A stretch of DNA of 64,000 nucleotides from Anaerobaca sp035448545 (GTDB taxonomy: Bacteria > Planctomycetota > Phycisphaerae > Sedimentisphaerales > Anaerobacaceae): NCBI GenBank assembly GCA_035448545.1, contig DAOTJE010000019.1, positions 21,432-85,431 on the forward strand. The letters run 5' to 3'. The notes below the pieces were generated by a model. That model was not told the origin of the DNA. It did no database searches and saw nothing but the letters and a program-made list of their open reading frames with translations. Within the stretch, counting starts at the first letter, position 1, and the number at the start of each line of letters is the position of its first letter. Shown here piece by piece: positions 60,105 to 64,000 of the stretch. The position numbers and the translations under genes were made by a program.

Positions 60105-61712
60105 ATGAGAATAAGGGGAATCAGGAAGATCGGAAGGGCAAAGTCGCAGACGTGCAGGGACATTCTGCGGCTGGCCCGCCTGGACGACCTGCTCAGTCAG
60201 GCCGGTGCAATGATGATGCGTGCCAGTCCCAAGGCCACTCTCTGGACGGCGGGAATCGCGGTCTCGGGCCGGCTGGCCAGCTACCTGGGGCTGCCCGGTT
60301 TCACACGGATCGAGGCCCTGCTGGCACCGGTGGTGGTCGGGGGCGGTCTGCTTGCACTGGGTGCGGCGATGCGGTATGTGCCCCGTGCCTTGTCCGGACG
60401 GCTGGCGACCATCGCCGAGGCCAACGACCTGAACCTCATGGAGGATTACCGCAAGTCGGAGGCCTTGGACCACCTCAACGTCCTTTGGGACAGGGTGTTC
60501 CGGCACGAATCGACGATTCGATACAGCCTCGCCGCGCAGCAGGCGGAACGGGATGGGATCAACTCCGTCCGACAGCGCGTCGAGCAAACAGTTCGTCTCT
60601 GGGACGGCTCGCTTCGTAAGGCTCTCGGAATCGAATCCGATCGGGACGTGGCCGATGTGGTCGCCGCAGTGATGAGCGAACGGCCCTTGGCCGACAACCT
60701 GGAGAAGTCGCGCGAAGGCTTCGTTGCCTCGGCACTCTACGCACTGCGGCATGCCCGGCCCCAGTCGAGCGAGGCTTACGATATCGGCTTTCACCTGAAT
60801 CTCTACGAGGATTTCTGCGACGGGGCGTACTTCGACCCGAGCGACACGAAGCTCCAGGAGCAATACGCCGGTAACGTGTTGCTGACCGCCATCAAACGCG
60901 AGGCAGGGTTCGGCCGGATCGACGGTCTGCGACAGGTCCCTCGGCGGGTCGGCTCGAAGCTATGGTTCTTTCTGATAACGCGCGAAATGGCGATGGAAAT
61001 CGGCCGGGCCGTGCTGCTGCTCAACAGCAAATACAAGACGGAGGCGTTCAGTTCCCAGACCCTCCTCTGGCCGGGCGAGGAGAATGCCGAATGGCTGGCA
61101 GCTTTCACCGGAGCCCGGGCCGACATTCTGGCCTTCCGCAAGTCCATCTTCTCCACTGTGCTGGGCGGGGATTACAGCCATGCCGTCTGTACACTCGAAA
61201 GGGCCTTCCTGCCGTGCTTTGAGTTTGCCACCGAACTGCGAATCCGATACGACCCCGAATACTGCGATGGGACCCTCAACGATCCCGACGACGCCGGGCG
61301 AGACGTCGCCGACAGCCTGGTCGGTGATCTCGAAACCCTCGGATACCACCAGAAGGAGGTGGCCCAGGCCCGAGCCTACGCGGACAGCATCAAGCAAGAG
61401 CAGGCCGCCTTCGTCGAGTACCTCTCGACGCGATCTCGAGGCCTGTCGGGAGAGATTCTGTCCGATGGACCGGCCCTGCGTGCGGCGAAGATCGCCTTTC
61501 ACATCGACAAGGACGGCTTGAAAAAGACGTTCCAGGCGACCGATGTGCCGGGACGCGAGGCCCTGATCGATCGGCAGATCGAGCAGGCCGTCGCGAGAAA
61601 GGCGACCTACAGCGAGCGTCTCGTCGCCCTCCGATTGCACCATCAATTGACGCTGCTGCAGCTTAATGGCTATAAGACGCTCTCCCGCCGGCTGGCGTAC
61701 GAGGCGGACTGA
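60105..61712 (+). CDS. Unrecognised membrane-associated protein, 535 residues
   Basis: Starts at the ATG at 60105. A weakly hydrophobic segment (about 40-95), including LLAPVVVGGGLLALGAAMRY, may be one or two membrane helices. The rest is a mainly helical soluble domain of about 430 residues, with ESTIRYSLAAQQAERDGINS, SSEAYDIGFHLNLYEDFCDG and LITREMAMEIGRAVLLLNSK. There is no motif I can assign. The helical soluble domain and context next to a STAS regulator suggest a signalling or stress link, but that is only inference. Confidence 0.5.
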   Translation: MRIRGIRKIGRAKSQTCRDILRLARLDDLLSQAGAMMMRASPKATLWTAGIAVSGRLASYLGLPGFTRIEALLAPVVVGGGLLALGAAMRYVPRALSGRLATIAEANDLNLMEDYRKSEALDHLNVLWDRVFRHESTIRYSLAAQQAERDGINSVRQRVEQTVRLWDGSLRKALGIESDRDVADVVAAVMSERPLADNLEKSREGFVASALYALRHARPQSSEAYDIGFHLNLYEDFCDGAYFDPSDTKLQEQYAGNVLLTAIKREAGFGRIDGLRQVPRRVGSKLWFFLITREMAMEIGRAVLLLNSKYKTEAFSSQTLLWPGEENAEWLAAFTGARADILAFRKSIFSTVLGGDYSHAVCTLERAFLPCFEFATELRIRYDPEYCDGTLNDPDDAGRDVADSLVGDLETLGYHQKEVAQARAYADSIKQEQAAFVEYLSTRSRGLSGEILSDGPALRAAKIAFHIDKDGLKKTFQATDVPGREALIDRQIEQAVARKATYSERLVALRLHHQLTLLQLNGYKTLSRRLAYEAD

Positions 61713-61873
61713 GAAGCTCGGTTCACGGCCTGACCTCCTCACGATGACAGCCCCTGTGTCCCGCAGGCATGTCCATGGCCGGGCCACAAAACGAAATCCC
61801 ATCGCAGAACCGGTATCGTCTTTATTGATGACATGGGCGGCGCTCCCTGCGCGTCGGGTGTGTGCAATTTTGC

Positions 61874-61903
61874 TTGATTCCGAACGACGGCATGGCATAA
61901 AAT
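61874..61903 (+). promoter_or_regulatory. Predicted promoter of the LamG/discoidin exoprotein gene
   Basis: TTGATT and TAAAAT with 18-base spacing, leaving a leader of about 200 bases before the start at 62113. The leader has a GAGCGG/CCGCTC hairpin near 61950. The stretch 61713-62112 contains no gene I can support. Confidence 0.45.
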
Positions 61904-62112
61904 AGATAGAACATATCTTGTGGCTGATGTTGGTGTCGGACCGTGGGAGCGGGGTTTCCGCTCGAGGAGGAGTCACCACAGTGGCAGACGCAGTCGCATG
62001 CCGGAGCCCGTCATTCCCCTCTATCGCCGCAGCGATATGGTGATCGGTGTTCTTCGTGTTCGAACATAGCGTGGTACGTTGAAGTCGCGGTATGCTTTGA
62101 AGGAGAACGACC

Positions 62113-64000
62113 ATGGGCAAGACGTTGGGAGCGTGGAGACTGTGTGTTTTCGTGGTAAGCGTGATGGGCGGCCCTATCGTGTACGCCGGCGATCCCACGC
62201 TGGTCGGCTGGTGGAAATTCGATGAGGGAGTGGGGACGACCGTCCGGGATTCCAGCAGCTACCGGCACGACGGCGCCCTCGTGGGCGACCCTCAATGGGC
62301 GACGGGCCAGATCGGGTCGGGCGCCCTGAGCTTCGACGGATCGGGCGGTTTGGTGGAGGCATCCGAGAGCTCGGTGCTTGACATCGACAACGCCCTGACC
62401 ATCACGGCATGGGTGAATCTGAACAATCTCACGACGTACTACTTCGTGGCCTGTAAGTCGCCCAGCGGCACTGCGGGGTCGAACTTCCCTGGCAACTACG
62501 AGTTCCGCGTCCAGGTGACCAGTGGTCTGCTGCAGTTAGGTTACCAGAACACACCGGGGGAGGTGTACGTCTTCCACACCTCCACGACGGCGATCGCGGC
62601 GGGGCAGTGGTATCATGTGGCTGCGACGCTTCTGAAGGGTGGCCAGGTGGAGTTCTACATCGACGGGGTATCAGGAGGGGCGACTGCCCAAACCGCGGAG
62701 TTCGGCATCCTGAACGATGAGCCAATCCGTATCGGCGGGCGCAAAGACAACTACTCCTACTTCAACGGGCTGATCGACGATGTGCGTATCTACAGTCGGG
62801 TCCTGACGCCGGAAGAGTTGGCTGACGTCATGCTCGGCAAGGGCCCCAATGCGGAGTTGGCGGACGACCCGAGTCCGGCCGATGAGGCGACGGACGTGCC
62901 GCGTGATGCGGTTCTGGCCTGGGAGCCGGGAGAATTCGCGGCCACGCACGACGTGTATTTCGGCACCGTGTTCGACGACGTGAACAGCGCCAGCCGGGGC
63001 AATCCGCTGGGTGTGCTGCTCAGCCGGGGCCAGTCGGACACGACGTTCGATCCGCCGGGCGTCCTCGACTTCGAGACGACCTATTACTGGCGTGTCGATG
63101 AGGTCAATGCGCCGCCGACCAATACCATCTTCAAGAGCGAGGTCTGGAGCTTTACGACCGAGCCGGTCGGCTATCCGATCACCGGCGTTGTGGCCACCAG
63201 CAACGGGACCTCCGAAGCGGCCGCCGGACCGCAGAACACCGTCAACGGTTCCGGGCTCGATGCCGCCGATCAGCACTCGACGAACAGCAGCGATATGTGG
63301 CTGGCGACACCCGGAGCGGATCCGCTGTGGATCCAGTTTGAGTTCGACCGCGTCTACAAGCTCCACGAGATGCTGGTTTGGAACTACAACGTCCAGTTCG
63401 AGCTGATCCTCGGGTTCGGACTCAAGAACGTTACCGTCGAGTACTCCGAAAACGGGACGGATTGGGTGGCGCTGGGCGACTTCGAGCTCGCACGGGCCAC
63501 CGCCAAGGCCACGTACACCGCCAACACAACGGTCGAGTTCGGCGGGATTCCGGCCCGGTTCGTGCGTCTGAACGTCAATAGCGGCTACGGCATGATGGGC
63601 CAGTACGGACTCAGTGAAGTCCGCTTCCTCTACATTCCCGCCCATGCCCGCGAGCCGAAGCCGGCCGACGGCGCCACAGACGTGGAGGTTGGCACAGCGT
63701 TGGCCTGGCGGAGCGGTCGCGAGGCCGTCTCGCACCAGGTTTTCCTGGGCACAGACCCGGACGCTCTGCCGCTGGCCGGCACGGTGAACGCTGCCACGTT
63801 CGCTCCGGGCAATCTGGAATTCGGCCGCACGTACTATTGGCAGGTCGACGAGGTCAACGAGGCGGACGCCGTCACTGCATGGGCCGGCGATCTCTGGAGC
63901 TTCTCGACGCAGGAGTACGCATTGGTTGACGGGTTCGAGACCTATAACGACGATCTCGAAGCCGGCACGACCATCTTCGACACGTGGCTGGACGGCTGGA
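62113..64000 (+). CDS. Secreted LamG / Fn3-like / discoidin exoprotein (3' end missing)
   Basis: The ATG at 62113 follows AGGAGAA. The frame runs off the right edge after 629 residues. Signal peptide ends near PIVYAGD. LamG (about 25-235; GWWKFDEGVGTTVRDSSSYR, YFNGLIDDVRIYSRVLTPEE) is followed by an Fn3-like module (DPSPADEATDVPRDAVLAWE to YYWRVDEVN), an F5/8 type C (discoidin) domain (MWLATPGADPLWIQFEFDRV to GLSEVRFLYIP) and a second Fn3-like module (PKPADGATDVEVGTALAW). The start of another beta domain is visible (VDGFETYNDD). This order is common in planctomycete secreted glycan-binding proteins. Confidence 0.88.
   Translation, partial: MGKTLGAWRLCVFVVSVMGGPIVYAGDPTLVGWWKFDEGVGTTVRDSSSYRHDGALVGDPQWATGQIGSGALSFDGSGGLVEASESSVLDIDNALTITAWVNLNNLTTYYFVACKSPSGTAGSNFPGNYEFRVQVTSGLLQLGYQNTPGEVYVFHTSTTAIAAGQWYHVAATLLKGGQVEFYIDGVSGGATAQTAEFGILNDEPIRIGGRKDNYSYFNGLIDDVRIYSRVLTPEELADVMLGKGPNAELADDPSPADEATDVPRDAVLAWEPGEFAATHDVYFGTVFDDVNSASRGNPLGVLLSRGQSDTTFDPPGVLDFETTYYWRVDEVNAPPTNTIFKSEVWSFTTEPVGYPITGVVATSNGTSEAAAGPQNTVNGSGLDAADQHSTNSSDMWLATPGADPLWIQFEFDRVYKLHEMLVWNYNVQFELILGFGLKNVTVEYSENGTDWVALGDFELARATAKATYTANTTVEFGGIPARFVRLNVNSGYGMMGQYGLSEVRFLYIPAHAREPKPADGATDVEVGTALAWRSGREAVSHQVFLGTDPDALPLAGTVNAATFAPGNLEFGRTYYWQVDEVNEADAVTAWAGDLWSFSTQEYALVDGFETYNDDLEAGTTIFDTWLDGW

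Noticed and set aside
61940..62042. Cyclic-di-GMP riboswitch upstream of the LamG exoprotein
   Set aside because: A GAGCGGGGTTTCCGCTC hairpin recalls the last stem of that class, but the conserved upstream core (CAGGGCAAACC-type bases) is missing.
1..64000. tRNA, rRNA, CRISPR arrays, insertion sequences, prophage
   Set aside because: Read through on both strands for cloverleaf arms, repeat-spacer patterns, transposase or integrase motifs; none convincing.

Overview
The window is high-GC bacterial chromosome that looks like a member of the Planctomycetota, most likely class Phycisphaerae. This is an inference from gene content. Three signs support it: very large secreted proteins built from IgGFc-binding-like, beta-helix, LamG, cadherin-like and CBM96/DNRLRE-like modules; a full peptidoglycan and rod-elongation gene set; and many lipoproteins and DUF families typical of planctomycetes. 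No rRNA, tRNA, CRISPR array, prophage or insertion sequence was recognised.

Layout. 1-20.5 kb is accessory and metabolic: a partial GH130 glycosidase/phosphorylase, a hairpin-rich leader ahead of a 1438-residue mosaic exoprotein, a SpoIIAA-like/HTH pair, a GntP permease with a PQQ-type propeller, a ribosome hibernation factor, a YhcH-like lipoprotein, a secreted propeller, MarC, a GT2 glycosyltransferase, a decayed DUF3795 gene, an exported CinA-like protein, a DUF4056 lipoprotein, a CorA-like transporter and a ceramidase-like secreted protein. 20.8-30.1 kb runs on the plus strand: lnt, a HEAT lipoprotein, then a morphogenesis operon (coiled-coil membrane protein, 52-residue membrane protein, mreB, mreC, mreD, PBP2) behind two near-consensus promoters.

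30-48 kb, mostly minus strand, holds the division and cell-wall (dcw) genes in two separated blocks. Block one is mraZ, a 66-residue protein, rsmH, a LysM protein, ftsL-like and ftsI. Block two is murC, murB, ddl and ftsQ. Between them lie dgt, a HIT protein, two related lipoproteins, ilvD and two YkgJ-type cysteine-cluster proteins. mraY, murD, murE, murF, murG, ftsW, ftsA and ftsZ are not in the window, so the ancestral cluster has been split and permuted. MreBCD/PBP2 and FtsI/FtsL/FtsQ together imply both lateral and septal peptidoglycan synthesis.

48.5-59.6 kb is a secreted subtilase island. Two tandem paralogues share a catalytic domain with an internal insertion and near-identical promoters with an inverted repeat in the spacer. 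A third, larger and divergently transcribed subtilase carries alternating cadherin-like and CBM96-like modules and a terminal LamG. 59.6-64 kb holds a STAS protein and an unrecognised membrane-associated protein flanking an inverted-repeat control region, then a LamG/discoidin exoprotein that runs off the right edge.

Most promoter, terminator and RNA calls rest on sequence pattern alone.
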